Below, piece after piece: positions 33,611-45,360 of a stretch of DNA of 64,000 bases. Position numbers and translations under genes: made by a program. A model generated the notes under the pieces. The model was not told the origin of the DNA. It saw nothing but the letters and a program-made list of their open reading frames with translations, and made no database searches. The stretch's first letter is position 1; every line of letters begins with the position of its first letter. The stretch comes from Girardinichthys multiradiatus (lineage: Eukaryota > Chordata > Actinopteri > Cyprinodontiformes > Goodeidae), in NCBI RefSeq assembly GCF_021462225.1, contig NC_061812.1, forward strand, positions 46,977,363-47,041,362. Reading direction: 5' to 3'.

Positions 33611-33975
33611 ATTAAAATAAAAGGCTTGAAATATTTCACTCTATGTGTAATGAATCTATATAACATATAAGTTTTACTTAATGAAATGACAAAAACATTT
33701 TGAATGTTTTCACGATATTCTATTGTTTTAGATGTACCTGTAGTTTATTCTATTCAGTTACTCAAAATGTGATTTTATGGTGCTAAAACTTCAGCCTTTA
33801 AAAAACAGAAGACAAATTAACTTTAAATCTACTGAGCAACAATTATCTTTAGGTCCAGCAAGAAGATGTTTTTTTTATTTTAGCATGTGTAAATGCTGGT
33901 AGTAGTGTTAGTAATAATTTGCCAAGTATAGCAGCATAGAAGATTATGATAGGAAACACTAGTTCTCTACAGTAC

Positions 33976-34094
33976 CTGAATGGGTAGCCAAACAGAGCTT
34001 TGACATCAAGCGGGCTTTGTGTTGGACATCTGAAAGATACGTGGGTTGTTCCAGAGTAACCTCCAGTGGTGGCAAACGCAAAGATAGTGAAGAC
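33976..34094 (-). CDS. sypl1: sypl1 coding exon 3: end of TM1 and luminal loop 1
   Basis: The 119-nt exon starts in phase 0 after an acceptor (gatag) and ends AG before gtactg, splitting an arginine codon completed in exon 4. It encodes VFTIFAFATTGGYSGTTHVS, then FRCPTQSPLDVKALFGYPF. The IFAFAT.GG and FGYPFR motifs are diagnostic of the synaptophysin family. The cysteine in FRCP is a likely disulfide partner of the cysteine in exon 4. Confidence 0.94.
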
Positions 34095-35219
34095 CTATCA
34101 AAGCACAGAAAAAAGTAAATCACTAAGTCTAAACTAACTTTTTTAAGTCTGAGGCCTTCAAGAGTCACAATACAGTTTCAATATTGAACTTAATATTAGG
34201 CTCCCATGATGCATGTCAGTTGGTTGTTAAAATACTTTTGTCAATGTTTTGTTCAAGCTTGCAGGAAGGATAATAACCATGCTGCTGTCACATCCTTTTT
34301 CCACACAGGAACCCCCACTCCCTTTAAAGAAAGCTGAAGGAAAACCGTTCAACATTAAGCCAACATAAAAACTAAACCCTAAAAGGTTTAGGTTTATTCA
34401 GCAGGCTTGATAGAGAATTTGGTTTCATCAAGCCAGCAGACAAACAGACTGGGCTGGCAGGCTTAGTACAAAGGAAGTCTCCTGTGGTGACATCATCATC
34501 TAATATGATGGTTACAGTCTTTTTTTTATTTCAGTCAAGATAAAGGCTTCAACTTTACTGGATACATTTTCCAATAAATTCAATATTTTTTAATACCAAT
34601 TTTTCTTAATAATAAAAAAGAATTGATATGAAAGCATGGGCCAGCCCTTTTCACCAGGGCAAACTTATCTTTCATCACGTTGTCAATGCTCACTAGTACT
34701 ATTTAGTCAGGACAGAACAGAGATTCTGTGAAAAAAGTCACCTTTTTGATGTCAAAAGAGATAGTTATTGTCACAAACTTTATGTTTTATCCTTTCTCTT
34801 GCAGGTGTTCAGAGCCAACAGCATCCATCCTGAAAATGTAGGTTTTTTCCTTGCTAATAGGGAGATTCTTCTCTCCAGTCTTGCTATGCACATGGGATTA
34901 AATCAAAATCAATATTTAATGACTCTTGGACAGCCTTTGGGACACAACATTTTTAAATGCATTTCTTTTTAAAACTGATTGATTCTGATCTTTGTAATGT
35001 TATAAATTTCCATTTGCCAGTTGACTAATTTTGACTAAAATTAGACTGCATTCTGCAAAATACTGCATACCAGTGCAGAATAGCAAGGTATGGGACCATG
35101 CTTTCTGCACTGGTATGCAGTCATGTTGGAACTGAAGGGGTTATCCCAAAACTGTTCCTACAGAATCAGGAGCATAAGATTGCTGAAAATGTATTCATAT
35201 GCTGCAGTATAACCACCAG
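34095..35219. other. sypl1 intron 2, unassigned
   Basis: A short L2-tail-like piece occurs near 34800-34960 (aggtgttcagagccaacagc, ggagattcttctctccagtc). No other feature was recognised. Confidence 0.35.
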
Positions 35220-36810
35220 GCCAAGTCTAACTTAAAACATAGCTCCAATTCACGATTCAGTCTGCACTAAACATGACACTTGACACAATGCAGCCAGACA
35301 AGTGATGTTACCATGGCAATTGCCAAAACTAGACTCATCCATTTAGATTTCCAGAAAGTCAGGTATGATTTGTCAGTCCAGAGAAGACATCTCTGCTGCT
35401 CTAGAGTTCAGTGGTGCAGTGATTTATACCCGATGCTTAATCTTGGTGATGTTATGTTTGGATGTTGCTGCTCGGTCATAAAACATAGTCCACAAAGCTC
35501 TATATGCACTACATTTGAGCTCATCGTAACACCTCATGAAGTTTGGAGGTCTGCCATCGACTCTGCAGAAAGTTAGTGACCTTTGCACACAATGTGCCTC
35601 AGAATCCACAGATCATGATCTGTGATTTTAAGTGGCCTACCAGTTCGTGGCTCAATTTCCATCGCTCCCATTCGCATCCACTTTGTTATCTTAACACTCA
35701 CAGCTGACTATGGAATATTTAGTCGTGAGGAAATTCCTCACCTAAACATGTTTGACTAGTGGAATCCCATCACTGCAACATCTGTATTTCACTGAGGTCC
35801 TGACTGCAACCCATTCTTTCACAAAGATTTGTAGAACCAGTCTGCATGTCTTGGTGCTGGATACAGCCGTTTTTTTGGATATGTGATTTAGAGGGATGAC
35901 CCAATATCTTTAGCAATAGTTCAGCCCAATGTTATGATATTGGATTAGATATGAATGCATTTTTCATTCAACCTATAACTTGGCTATAATTGGAAACAGC
36001 ACAGGCATCTCTCAGAATAAAGGTCACTATACTGATTTATAGTGGTCTTTTTATTTATTTCACATGTTGCTTCTGACTGGAAGCTATTTTAATGTTTTGG
36101 GTAACACCAGCCAGGGCGCTGACTTAAATTACAACAGAGAATCTCCTGTGGAGAATTAGGGGGATGGCAAGTTGGCTAATCACCAAAGATAAATCGTCAA
36201 AGTAATTCAATTTTCAATTCAATTCAATTTAGTTCATTTCAGTTTTATTTATATAGCGCCAATTCACAACACATCGTCTCCAGGCACTTTACAAAGTCAA
36301 TTCAATCGATTCATACAGATTTTAAGTAAGGTACATACATTCCAGTTAATCCTAACCATTGAACACTGCAGTCGGATTCAGTTTATTATTCAAATTGGTT
36401 AAAGGTTTTTCTATCTAAGAAAACCCAGCAGATTGCATCCAGTCAGTGACTTGCAGCATTCACTCCTCCTGGATGAGCATGTAGAGACAGTGGACAGTTG
36501 CTTGCATTGACTTTTCAGCAATCTCTCATACTGAGCATGCATGTAGCGACAGTGGAGAGAATAACTCCCCTTTAACAGGAAGAAACCTCCAGCACACCCA
36601 GAACCAGGCTCAGTGTGAGTGGCCATCTGCACCCATGAGAAACCCATAACTTACGCTCTAATTCATCTCAAAGGCGTTCAAGAGGGTTGAGGTGAGGACT
36701 CTGTGCAGGCCAGTAGTTTCTCCACACCAACCTTTATAAACCTGCAGCCATGGAAGTGATTGGAACATGGGGATTCATTGACCCAATACTTTTGGCAACA
36801 AAGCGTTAGT
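35220..36810 (-). mobile_element. Degenerate DNA transposon interrupted by a LINE tail
   Basis: Phrases such as agtggcctaccagttcgtgg, gaatatttagtcgtgaggaa, gacccaatatctttagc and, further right, agccatggaagtgattggaa belong to a dispersed fish DNA transposon, here without an open frame. A minus-oriented LINE tail (36205-36640) interrupts it. Superfamily and limits are uncertain. Confidence 0.4.
36205..36640 (-). mobile_element. LINE/L2-type tail, minus orientation
   Basis: It starts with a ttcaattcaattcaa tail, then tttatttatatagcgccaat, and includes the reverse complement of the L2 tail motifs (aacaggaagaaacctccagc, cagaaccaggctcagtgtga). Its only open frame mirrors the 11.5 kb tail and is not a gene. 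Confidence 0.6.
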
Positions 36811-37239
36811 GGGATTAATTGAGAGCTTGACTTTAAATTTCATCAACTAATTTTGAATGTGCCCACTAATCTTAAGCAACATCTGACACCATTTCTCCAG
36901 TGAAAACCTTCCAACAAAGATGTAATTCTGTCATACCTGAATTTCAATACCGTTTTCAGCTTTCACCTCAGTCGGTGTTTGACCCTCCTTGCACCCTCTG
37001 AGCCTACACAAAGGGGTTGATCCCCTGTAAATAACCACTGTGTCCACTTCCAGAATTTCAAAATCTTACACATTCCAGAGACCATTTCCTGGTCAGGGAG
37101 TGGCAACATAAATAGGGCAGAGCAGCTAGTCACAAGGCTGTAACACAAGTTATTAAGGATTTCATACAACCTATATTTGTAAAGAAGACATCATGGGGAT
37201 ATGGTAACTGTAAGCAAAAATAACCAGAGCACTGGATGG

Positions 37240-37503
37240 CTGGCTGGCTACATACATACATATACATACATACATACATACACACATATACGTATATATA
37301 TATAGAAATATATATATATATAGAAATATATATATATATATATACATATAGAAATATATACATACATATAGAAATATATACATACATATAGAAATATATA
37401 CATACATATAGAAATATATATATATATACATATACATATATACATATACATATACATATATACACACATATACATATACATATATACATATACATATATA
37501 TAT

Positions 37504-37540
<37 letters not shown>

Positions 37541-37579
37541 CATATATATACACATACATATATATACGTATATATACTT
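37240..37579. repeat. Compound TA/TATACA microsatellite
   Basis: About 340 bases of alternating (tacata)n, (ta)n and gaaatatatacatacata blocks. The long minus-strand frames of tyrosine, isoleucine and valine across it are artefacts of the repeat. It abuts the family D Tc1 element, which entered at a TA here. Confidence 0.95.
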
Positions 37580-37580
37580 A

Positions 37581-39208
37581 CAGTACAGACCAAAAGTTTG
37601 GACACACCTTCTCATTCAAAGAGTTTTCTTTATTTTCATGACTATGAATATTGTAGCTTCACACTGAAGGCATCAAAACTATAAATTAACACATGTGGAA
37701 TTATATACTGAACAAAAAAGTGTGAAACAACTGAAAATATGTCTGATATTCTAGGTTCTTCAAAGTAGCCACCTTTTGCTTTGATTACTGCTCCGCACAC
37801 TCTTGGTATTCTGTTGATGAGCTTCAAGAGGTAGTCACCTTAAATGGTTTTCACTTCACAGGTGTGCCCTGTCAGGTTTAATAAGTGGGATTTCAAGCCT
37901 TATAAATGGGGTTGGGACCATCAGTTGTGTTTTGCAGGAGATGGATACAGTACACAGCTGATAGTCCTACTGAATAGACTGTTAGAATTTGTATTATGGC
38001 AAGAAAAATGCAGCTAAGTAAAGAAAAACGAGTGGCCATCATTACTTTAAGAAATGTAGGTTAGTCAGTCCTAACAATTGGGAAAACTTTGAAAGTGTCC
38101 CCAAGTGCAGTCGCAAAAACCATCAAGCGCTACAAAGAAACTGGCTCACATGAGGACTGCCCCAGGAAAGGAAGACCAAGAGTCACCTCTGCTGCGGACA
38201 ATAAGTTCATCCGAGTCTCCAGCCTCAGAAATCGCAGGTTAACAGCAGCTCAGATTAGAGAACAGGTCAATGCCACACAGAGTTCTAGCAGCAGACATAT
38301 CTCTAGAACAACTGTTAAGAGGAGACTGTGTGAATCAGGCCTTCATGGTAAAATAGCTGCTAGGAAACCACTGCTGATGACAGGCAACAAGTAGAAGAGA
38401 CTTGTTTGGGCTAAAGAACACAAGGAATGGACATTAGACCAGTGGAAAACTGTGCTTTGGTCTGATGAGTCCAAATTTGAGATCTTTGGTTCCAACCACC
38501 GTGTCTTTGTGCGGCGCAGAAGAGGTGAACGGATGGACTCTAGATGCCTGGTTCCCACCGTGAAGCATAGAGGAGGAGGTGTAATAGTGTGGGGTTGCTT
38601 TGCTGGTGACACTTGGGGATTTATTCAGAATTGAAGGCATACTGAACCAGCATGGCTACCACAGCATCTTGCAGCAGCATGCTATTCCATCCGGTTTGCG
38701 TTTAGTTGGACCATCATTTATTTTTCAACAGGACAATGACCCCAAACACACCTCCAGGCTGTGTAAGGGCTATTTGACCAAGAAGGAGAGTGATGGGGTG
38801 CTGCGCCAGATGACCTGGCCTCCACAGTCACCGGACCTGAACCCAATCGAGATGGTTTGGGGTGAGCTGGACCGCAAAGTGAAGCCAAAAGGGCCAACAA
38901 GTGCTAAACATCTCTGGGAACTCCTTCAAGACTGTTGGAAAACCATTTCAAGTGACTACCTCTTGAAGCTCATCAACAGAATACCAAGATGTGCGGAGCA
39001 GTAATCAAAGCAAAAGGTGGCTACTTTGAAGAACGTAGAATATAAGACATATTTTCAGTTGTTTCACACTTTTTTGTTCAGTATATAATTCCACATGTGT
39101 TAATTCATAGTTTTGATGCCTTCAGTGTGAAGCTACAATATTCATAGTCATGAAAATAAAGAAAACTCTTTGAATGAGAAGGTGTGTCCAAACTTTTGGT
39201 CTGTACTG
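37581..39208 (+). mobile_element. Tc1-like element, family D, with very long terminal inverted repeats
   Basis: Ends are cagtacagaccaaaagtttg on the left and aacttttggtctgtactg on the right, between TA dinucleotides (37579-37580 and 39209-39210). The inverted repeat extends about 270 bases inward (to about 37850 and from about 38940) and includes the last 21 or so codons and stop of the transposase. The inverted arms differ at only a few positions. The element is 1628 bp, in sypl1 intron 2. Confidence 0.93.
37996..39003 (+). pseudogene. Tc1 transposase, family D
   Basis: Translation starts MARKMQLSKEKRVAIITLRN and meets a TAG at 38062. It continues in frame with the helix-turn-helix and linker (KVSPSAVAKTIKRYKETGSH, GRPRVTS), meets a TAG after TGNK at 38392, then shows the first aspartate (WSDESKFEIF). 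A one-base loss near 38620 shifts the frame. The rest carries the second aspartate (QQDNDPKHTSRL) and the glutamate (SPDLNPIEMVW), ending RCAEQ-TAA at 39003. Two stops and a frameshift make it inactive. Confidence 0.88.
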
Positions 39209-39270
39209 TACATACACACATATACGTATATATATATATATACATACACACACATATACACACACATATA
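39209..39270. repeat. TA/CA microsatellite between two Tc1 elements
   Basis: tacatacacacatatacgta and related dinucleotide runs separate the family D and family C elements. It is probably the continuation of the 37240-37579 array, split by the family D insertion. Confidence 0.85.
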
Positions 39271-40539
39271 CAGGGGTTGGACAATGAAACTGAAACACCT
39301 GGTTTTAGACCACAATAATTTATTAGTATGGTGTAAGGCCTCCTTTTGCGGCCAATACAGCGTCAATTCGTCTTGGGAATGACATATATAAGTCCTGCAC
39401 AGTGGTCAGAGGGATTTTAAGCCATTCTACTTGTAGGATAGTGGCCGGGTCACTATGTGATACTGGTGGGGGAAAACGTTTCCTGACTCGCTCCTCCAAA
39501 ACACCCCAAAGTGGCTCAATAATATTTAGATCTGGTGACTGTGCAGGCCATGGGAGATGTTCAACTTCACTTTCATGTTCATCAAACCAATCTTTCACCA
39601 GTCTTGCTGTGTGTATTGGTGCATTGTCATCCTGATGCACGGCACCGCCTTCAGGATATAATGTTTGAACCATTGGATGCACATGGTCCTCAAGAATGGT
39701 TCGGTAGTCCTTGGCAGCGACACGCCCATCTAGCACAAGTATTGGGCCAAGGGAATGCCATGATATGGCAGCCCAAACCATCACTGATCCACCCCCATGC
39801 TTCACTCTGGACATGCAACAGTCTGGGTGGTACGCTTCTTTGGGGCTTCTCCACACCGTAACTCTCCCGGATGTGGGGAAAACAGTAAAGGTGGACTCAT
39901 CAGAGAACAATACATGTTTCACATTGTCCACAGCCCAAGATTTGCGCTCCTTGCATCATTGAAACCGACGTATGGCATTGGCATGAGTGACCAAAGGTTT
40001 GGCTATAGCAGCCCGGCCGTGTATATTGACCCTGTGGAGCTCCCGACGGACGTTCTGGTGGAAACAGGAGAGTTGAGGTGCACGTTTAATTCTGCCGTGA
40101 TTTGGGCAGCCGTGGCTTTATGTTTTTTGGATACAATCCAGGTTAGCACCCGAACATCCCTTTCAGACAGCTTCCTCTTGCGTCCACAGTTAATCCTGTT
40201 GGATGTGGTTCGTCCTTCTTGGTGGTATGCTGACATTACCCTGGATACCGTGGCTCTTGATACATCACAAAGACTTGCTGTTTTGGTCACAGATGCGCCA
40301 GCAAGACGTGCACCAACTATTTGTCCTCTTTTGAACTCTGGTATGTCACCCATAATGTTGTGTGCATTTCAATATTTTGAGCAAAACTGTGCTCTTACCC
40401 TGCTAATTGAACCTTCACACTCTGCTCTTACTGGTGCAATGTGCAATCAATGAAGACTGGCAACCAGGCTGGTCCAATTTAGCCATGAAACTTCCCACAC
40501 TAAAATGACAGGTGTTTCAGTTTCATTGTCCAACCCCTG
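39271..40539 (-). mobile_element. Tc1-like element, family C, copy 3, minus orientation
   Basis: It begins caggggttggacaatgaaac and ends ttcattgtccaacccctg, with TA at 39269-39270 and 40540-40541. Length is 1269 bp. The transposase reads on the minus strand, the same strand as sypl1, in intron 2. Confidence 0.93.
39323..40353 (-). pseudogene. Tc1 transposase, family C, copy 3
   Basis: The N-terminal frame (40353 downward) reads MGDIPEFKRGQIVGARLAGA. It shifts after NSPVSTRT (near 40053), where the other copies read actgtccgt. A TGG-to-TGA change (ttcaatgatgc) follows near 39959. The codon that is TAG in copies 1 and 2 is TGG here (KSWAVDN). The catalytic half is open for 202 codons (39931-39323) with SDESTFTVF, QDDNAPIHTARL and PDLNIIEPLWGVLEE intact, ending GGLTPY-TAA. 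Confidence 0.88.
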
Positions 40540-40541
40540 TA

Positions 40542-41104
40542 TATTTATATATAAATTGTTACATCTGACTTAAAAGACTATTATGGAGTTCAAGGCAAAT
40601 AACTAGTAGAATTGATATGATTTATTGTCATCTAAACAGATGTCAGACACTATGTTAAAGTTAGCAAAAGTCTGGTAGGATGTAAAACGTAAGTTTATTG
40701 AACCAGAGAGTATGGATCTGCCTTCAAATCCTGGAGAAAATTGTACCTCTTTGTCACTGTTTAAATTGCATATTGTGTCCAAATAAATTCTTTTTACAAT
40801 TGCAGACTCTGTGTATGTATGTACTTTATGTACGTTTGACTATTTTAGTGATCGGGTCTCTTTAAAAAAAGAGATTTTAAATTTGAAAGGAGACTTTAAT
40901 AAATTATGGAAATAATTATTATTTGTTCAAATACTGGTAGACTGATTATTGTAGAATCCATAAATACAACGAGATTCATAACATGGTTTGATCACAGTTC
41001 TGTTGATACTCTGCTTATTTTTATGCTTTTCCAATGTCCAGTAAGATGAATACAAAGCCAAACCTTCAGTCAGACCAAGTTGGGCTGTGGATATATCATG
41101 TTGT
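40542..41104. other. sypl1 intron 2, unassigned
   Basis: AT-rich, with no recognised feature. Confidence 0.35.
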
Positions 41105-41313
41105 CAGAGATGGGTAGAGTAGCCAAAACATTGTACTCAAGTAGAAGTAGCACTACTTGAATATATTTTTTATTACACAAGAATTAAAAAGTAGTCATTC
41201 AAAAAATGCTCAAGTAATGATAAAAATGTACTTGTTAAAAAGGCTGCTAACTACCGAAAAGTAACTCAAGTAAATATAACAGAGTAAATGTAAGTAGTTA
41301 CTACCCACCTCTG
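41105..41313. mobile_element. hAT-type MITE
   Basis: The left end cagagatgggtagagtagcc is mirrored by the right end agttactacccacctctg. CAGAG...CTCTG ends are typical of hAT elements. The 209-bp body is full of aagta/tactt motifs, as in other fish MITEs of this kind. The expected 8-bp target duplication is not obvious. Confidence 0.65.
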
Positions 41314-41921
41314 CCTGTATGTTAATCAGCAACAGGACACTGTCATTTCTTAGGCCCACACCTTAAACAAACACAGCACTGCCTGTTGTAAAGTCCACCT
41401 AAATGGTTCCATGTACCGAGAAAATACAACAGCTCAGTACACCTGAATTGTTCAGTCTTAAGCCTCCTGACAGAATGAATCCTCCTAACCATGAAGGAGG
41501 ATTCATTCAGTCATGTCTCCTTGATTCAAACAGCCATAAAATTGAAGACATTCTCTCCTAAGCACGCAGCACATGGATTTAAGAAGTGATTCTGAGCAGA
41601 AGGCATTGCTCAAGACTCCTGCATAGATAGTTCAACAGAGACCCATCTCAGACTTCTACTTTTATTTTCAATATATTTGCGGCAGTTGACCCTACTGTTG
41701 TACTACAGGTTTAAAAGAAAAGTCTTACTCTCTTAATAAGACACTGTCACAGTACAATGCATGTAATCAAGCTATAGCAACTGTAAATGGGCGAGACACT
41801 CGTCTCACAAATAAGGAAATGAATAATCTACGCTAAATTCTATAAAGCTATGGGTTACGAGTCTGTCAGTTTGCTCTAAAATTATTCTTCAATTTTGAAT
41901 CATTGTGTTGCGACTACTCAC

Positions 41922-41996
41922 CCATTCTAGGACACGAATAAACCCGAGAGGTTCTTTCAGAGGCCCCAGGTCCAGAGAAAACCCAGAAACGAAACT
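41922..41996 (-). CDS. sypl1: sypl1 coding exon 2: N-terminus to start of TM1
   Basis: The 75-nt exon starts after gtcgagcag and ends before gtgagtag, both in phase 0. It encodes 25 residues: SFVSGFSL followed by DLGPLKEPLGFIRVLEW. The PLKEPLGFI.VLEW motif is identical in type to the N-terminus of vertebrate SYPL1 and fixes the gene identity. Intron 1 on its right is only 172 bp, and intron 2 on its left is 7.8 kb and carries two Tc1 elements. Confidence 0.94.
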
Positions 41997-42168
41997 CTGC
42001 TCGACACAAAATCCGGAAAATAAATAAGAAAACCCCAGAACAGAACACGTTGGCTGTACAAGAATCGAACAGTTCGTGATGGCACTCTAACAGCTAGCTT
42101 TACCTGCTTGTTAAACTGCATAGTTAGCCACCCCCATGTTAGCTACTTGACTGCAGTAACTCACCTAC

Positions 42169-42183
42169 CTGAGCAGATGCCAT
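42169..42183 (-). CDS. sypl1: sypl1 coding exon 1: start codon, five codons
   Basis: The minus strand reads ATG GCA TCT GCT CAG followed by a consensus donor gtaggtgag, giving MASAQ joined in phase 0 to exon 2. Mammalian SYPL1 also begins MAS. This start is chosen because exon 2 itself has no in-frame ATG ahead of the conserved motif and has a good acceptor. The upstream minus strand is promoter-like. Confidence 0.85.
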
Positions 42184-42359
42184 TGGGACAGTGAGGACTC
42201 CAAAATTGTTGTTTTATACTCTCAATATTGTCACTTTATCCGCTGATCAAACCTACTGTAACTGTGAGCAGTCGAACTGGCATTCAACACATCGACCGTT
42301 AACAAGGAGCTTCTGTCAAACTAACAAGCCTACGGCTGTCATACCCACCACAATAAAAT

Positions 42360-42460
42360 ATACACAAGTTCCGGTTTTCATTAGGTCCGCCCCTTTTCCT
42401 TTTACCGTTGCATGTCCTGGCTAGACGTTACGACGAGCGGCAAAGGAGGAGGGATACGCG
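42360..42460 (-). promoter_or_regulatory. Putative sypl1 promoter
   Basis: Just upstream of the start codon lies a GC box (ccgcccc on the plus strand, 42387-42393), an ETS-like ttccgg (42369-42374) and a CpG-containing run (gacgttacgacgagcgg). This is the arrangement expected of a TATA-less housekeeping promoter. The transcription start is not determinable by eye. Confidence 0.45.
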
Positions 42461-42646
42461 TATTTAGCCAGTGAAAAGAAGTGTCACTTTTACACACGAC
42501 TGCTCTGTCTGAGCGTTCGGAATCTGGAGTTTGTCATATTTAATAATTTCACAAAGTGAACTAATAATTATGGGATTTACGTAGTTATTTCACTTAAAAG
42601 CAAATGAATGACCTTCCTTATAATCAAATCCAACCCAAACTTTGTA

Positions 42647-42936
42647 ATCAAACCGCACCGCGGTGAAGTTAGTTTGAAGTTGGATATTGCATATTGAAGC
42701 TCCGCGGATTCCGCGGCGTCAGCCTTCTGTTTCGGCCGGCAGAAGCAGGCTGATTCCGGGCAACTGCTCTCTGCTGTCTCGCTCCTACACGGTGGTTCGC
42801 TTAGGGACCGTCGATAAATGTCCGAACCAAACACTTGGGAGAAACAAAAATTAATAACTTTCATGTCTTGTAACCCAGTGACACAAAATTCATGTCAAAT
42901 CATCATATTAGACGAGAAAGATGTGGCACACTAATT
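42647..42936 (-). repeat. Repeat, inverted partner of about 53241-53521
   Basis: The reverse complement matches the plus strand at about 53241-53521, including tcggacatttatcgacggtc, ctaagcgaaccaccgtgtag and aatatgcaatatccaacttc, and the minisatellite-like part tgatttgacat...gggttacaagacatgaaag. It is broken at 42937 by the start of the unclassified large repeat. One frame stays open in both copies, but there is no known domain. Confidence 0.8.
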
Positions 42937-42937
42937 A

Positions 42938-45360
42938 GGCCCGAGCAGGTAGGCCTGCAAGGGCCTATTGTAATTGCTCCGTTTATTATTATTATTCTGG
43001 CGACAAATGAATTGCCTTTTTCGCGGCTTTAACATATTCAAAAACTCACCAAATTTGGCGGAGCCATCAGTCGTGTGTGAAATTTACGTATTTTAAGGGT
43101 TTCGCGAAAGTCGCAATAAAAATGGCTCAACAGTGCCCCCCAGAAATTTTCAAAAAAGCCTCTGCATTGACCTTACTTTATCATAGTTATGAAATTTGGT
43201 ACACTTTTAGAACTCCCCGAGAACTACCTAAAACTCTATTTGCACCCACGTCCTACAAGAAACAGGAAGTCGGCCATCTTGGCTTGAAGTTTTGATTTTG
43301 ACCCAATTTTTGCTGTTTATAGCCTTGGTATTTGATCGAACTAGAGATTTTGATCGATCGGTTTGAAATTTGGTCAGTTTTCTCAGAAGGGATGGGGAAT
43401 CTAAAGTTATAAAAATTGTGAGTTTTTGAACATGTTGAGGGGATGGACTAACACCCCCGTCAACATTTTTCTTTAAAATCAAACTGTCCACTTAGGAAGC
43501 AACACTGATTGACATCAATTTTCAAGTTTGACGTCTCGCTAAAAAAAATTAAATTGTTATAGCTCTTACAAGGAAAGTCGCAGAGACACAAAACCTTCTG
43601 GTATTGATCCACATCTGGTCCCGAACAATATTCAATGGTCAAATCCTGACATCATCCAAGCCCCGCCCCCTGAGAACAGGAACTGTCATGTTTTACTGTG
43701 AAAGGTCTAAATTTGAGCCCGGTCACCTAATCAACACGAAACTGTCTCCAGTAACAGATAACAAGATGGTCTAAGTTGATTTCCAGTACTAACAGTTTGG
43801 GCTGGAGGGTGTGGCGGTGGCGGCACGGCGAAGCCCGACATTACGCCATGGGCTTACGTTTGCTTCTGATTTCCACATTTTTGACATTTTAGGCACCAAA
43901 TTCAATAGGATTGATATTGGTCCAGCCCTCTACACATATCCAGTGAAATAATTGGTAAGCGTGGCCTAATTGCTCCACAGCGCCCTCTAGAAGCACTAAA
44001 ACAACCAGCCCCAAGGCATGCTTTGTCCGACGTTTATGAAATTTGATACACATGTGTAACTTCTCAGGACCTACAAAAAAGTCTCTTGCACCCATTGTGC
44101 AAACCCTACAGGAAGTCGACCATTTTGGATCAAAGCCGCCATTTTCTCTCGTTTACACACGTTATATCTAAGCGAACTCCTCCTACAGCTTTTAACTTAG
44201 AGACTTCAAAATCAATGACTATAGTCTTAAGGCAATGGGGATCAAAAGTTATCAAAAGCTTTTTGCTACATGAAAGTATGTGGGCGTGGCCAAGCCTCAA
44301 AATTTGATGTCTCGCCTACAAGAAAAATCACAGACACATGAAACTGATCCATAAGACACCCTGATCAATATTCAATGGTCAAATGCTGACATCATCGAAG
44401 CCCTGTCCCCTGAGAACAGGAAGTGTAAAGTTTCTCTTAGTGTGGCCCATATTTGATCTACTTCACCTAATCAACATGAAACTGTCCCAAGTGACAGATA
44501 ACATGATGGTCTAAGTTCGTGTCTAGTACTGACAGGTTTGGCTGGAGGGTGTGGCCGTGGAGGCATGGCGAAGTCTGATGTCACGCCATGGCCATACGTT
44601 TGTGTCTAAATTTCACATGCATGACCCAATTTACTCCAAACTCAATATGGTTGAGCTTTGACAACCCCCAAACACCACTATTGGATTACATTGGAATTTG
44701 GATCAACAGCATCCCCTAGGACATTTCAAGTGCTCTATCTCCCTCATACATCATCAGATCCACTTGAAATGTAGTATATATGATCATGAGTTAATGATGG
44801 ACATGTTGACACAGTCAATTGATGACATCACTTTAGCCCCGCCCACTAATAAACAAATGAGTGTAGCTTCCATATGGAAGGTCCGATTCAGTCCAAACTG
44901 AATATGGTTGATCTTTGTCAGCCCCCAAACAGCTCTATTGGATTACATTGAAATTGGGATAAGAAGCGCCCCCTAGGACACTTCAAGGGCTATATCTCTC
45001 TCATACATCATCGGATCCACTTGAAATGTAATATACATCATCAGAGATCAATGCTGAGCATTTTGCCAGAGTCAGTTTATGACATCATTTCAGCCCCACC
45101 CACTAATAAACAAGTGAGTGCAGCTTCCATTTGGAAGGTTGGATTTCCCCCAAATTTTGAATACTTTTTGCCAGAGCAAAATTGTGCATGAGTGAAGATC
45201 ATGACATGACGCTCACACCGCCACCTAGAGGCGACATTTGGAATTGAACGCCAGACTCGTTGGTGGCGTGCAGCCGCCGATGCCAGGCTCCTGTGGTCGC
45301 TGCACAGGCCAAGTTGCGCTGAGGTGCGAGGGCCTTCGAGGCTGCTTGCAGCTTTAATTA
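42938..45360 (+). repeat. Unclassified large interspersed repeat, unit 1
   Basis: It starts ggcccgagcaggtaggcctg, then gggcctattgtaattg, and ends gaggctgcttgcagctttaa. It consists of diverged tandem subrepeats. Marker phrases such as acgccatggccatacgtt (43843, 44583), caggaagtcg.ccat.ttgg, and cccctgagaacagg recur about every 740 bases. No convincing open frame exists; the phrases gccccgcccc and gaaatttggtaca recur. I know this sequence type from fish genomes but cannot assign a class. Confidence 0.7.

Noticed and set aside
37130..37615. Long minus-strand frames of up to 161 codons rich in Tyr, Ile and Val
   Set aside because: They are translations of the TA/CA microsatellite and have no domain or splice context.
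37240..39270. Possible CRISPR-like alternation of repeats and spacers
   Set aside because: The repeats are dinucleotide and hexanucleotide microsatellite in a eukaryotic intron, with no constant repeat/spacer lengths.
39402..40453. Plus-strand frames up to 218 codons across the family C element
   Set aside because: Antisense shadows of the minus-strand transposase; the same shadow appears antisense to the other two copies.
42577..42864. 95-codon frame in the inverted repeat near sypl1
   Set aside because: The open frame partly persists in the inverted partner, but the sequence is repetitive, CpG-rich and without recognised motifs.
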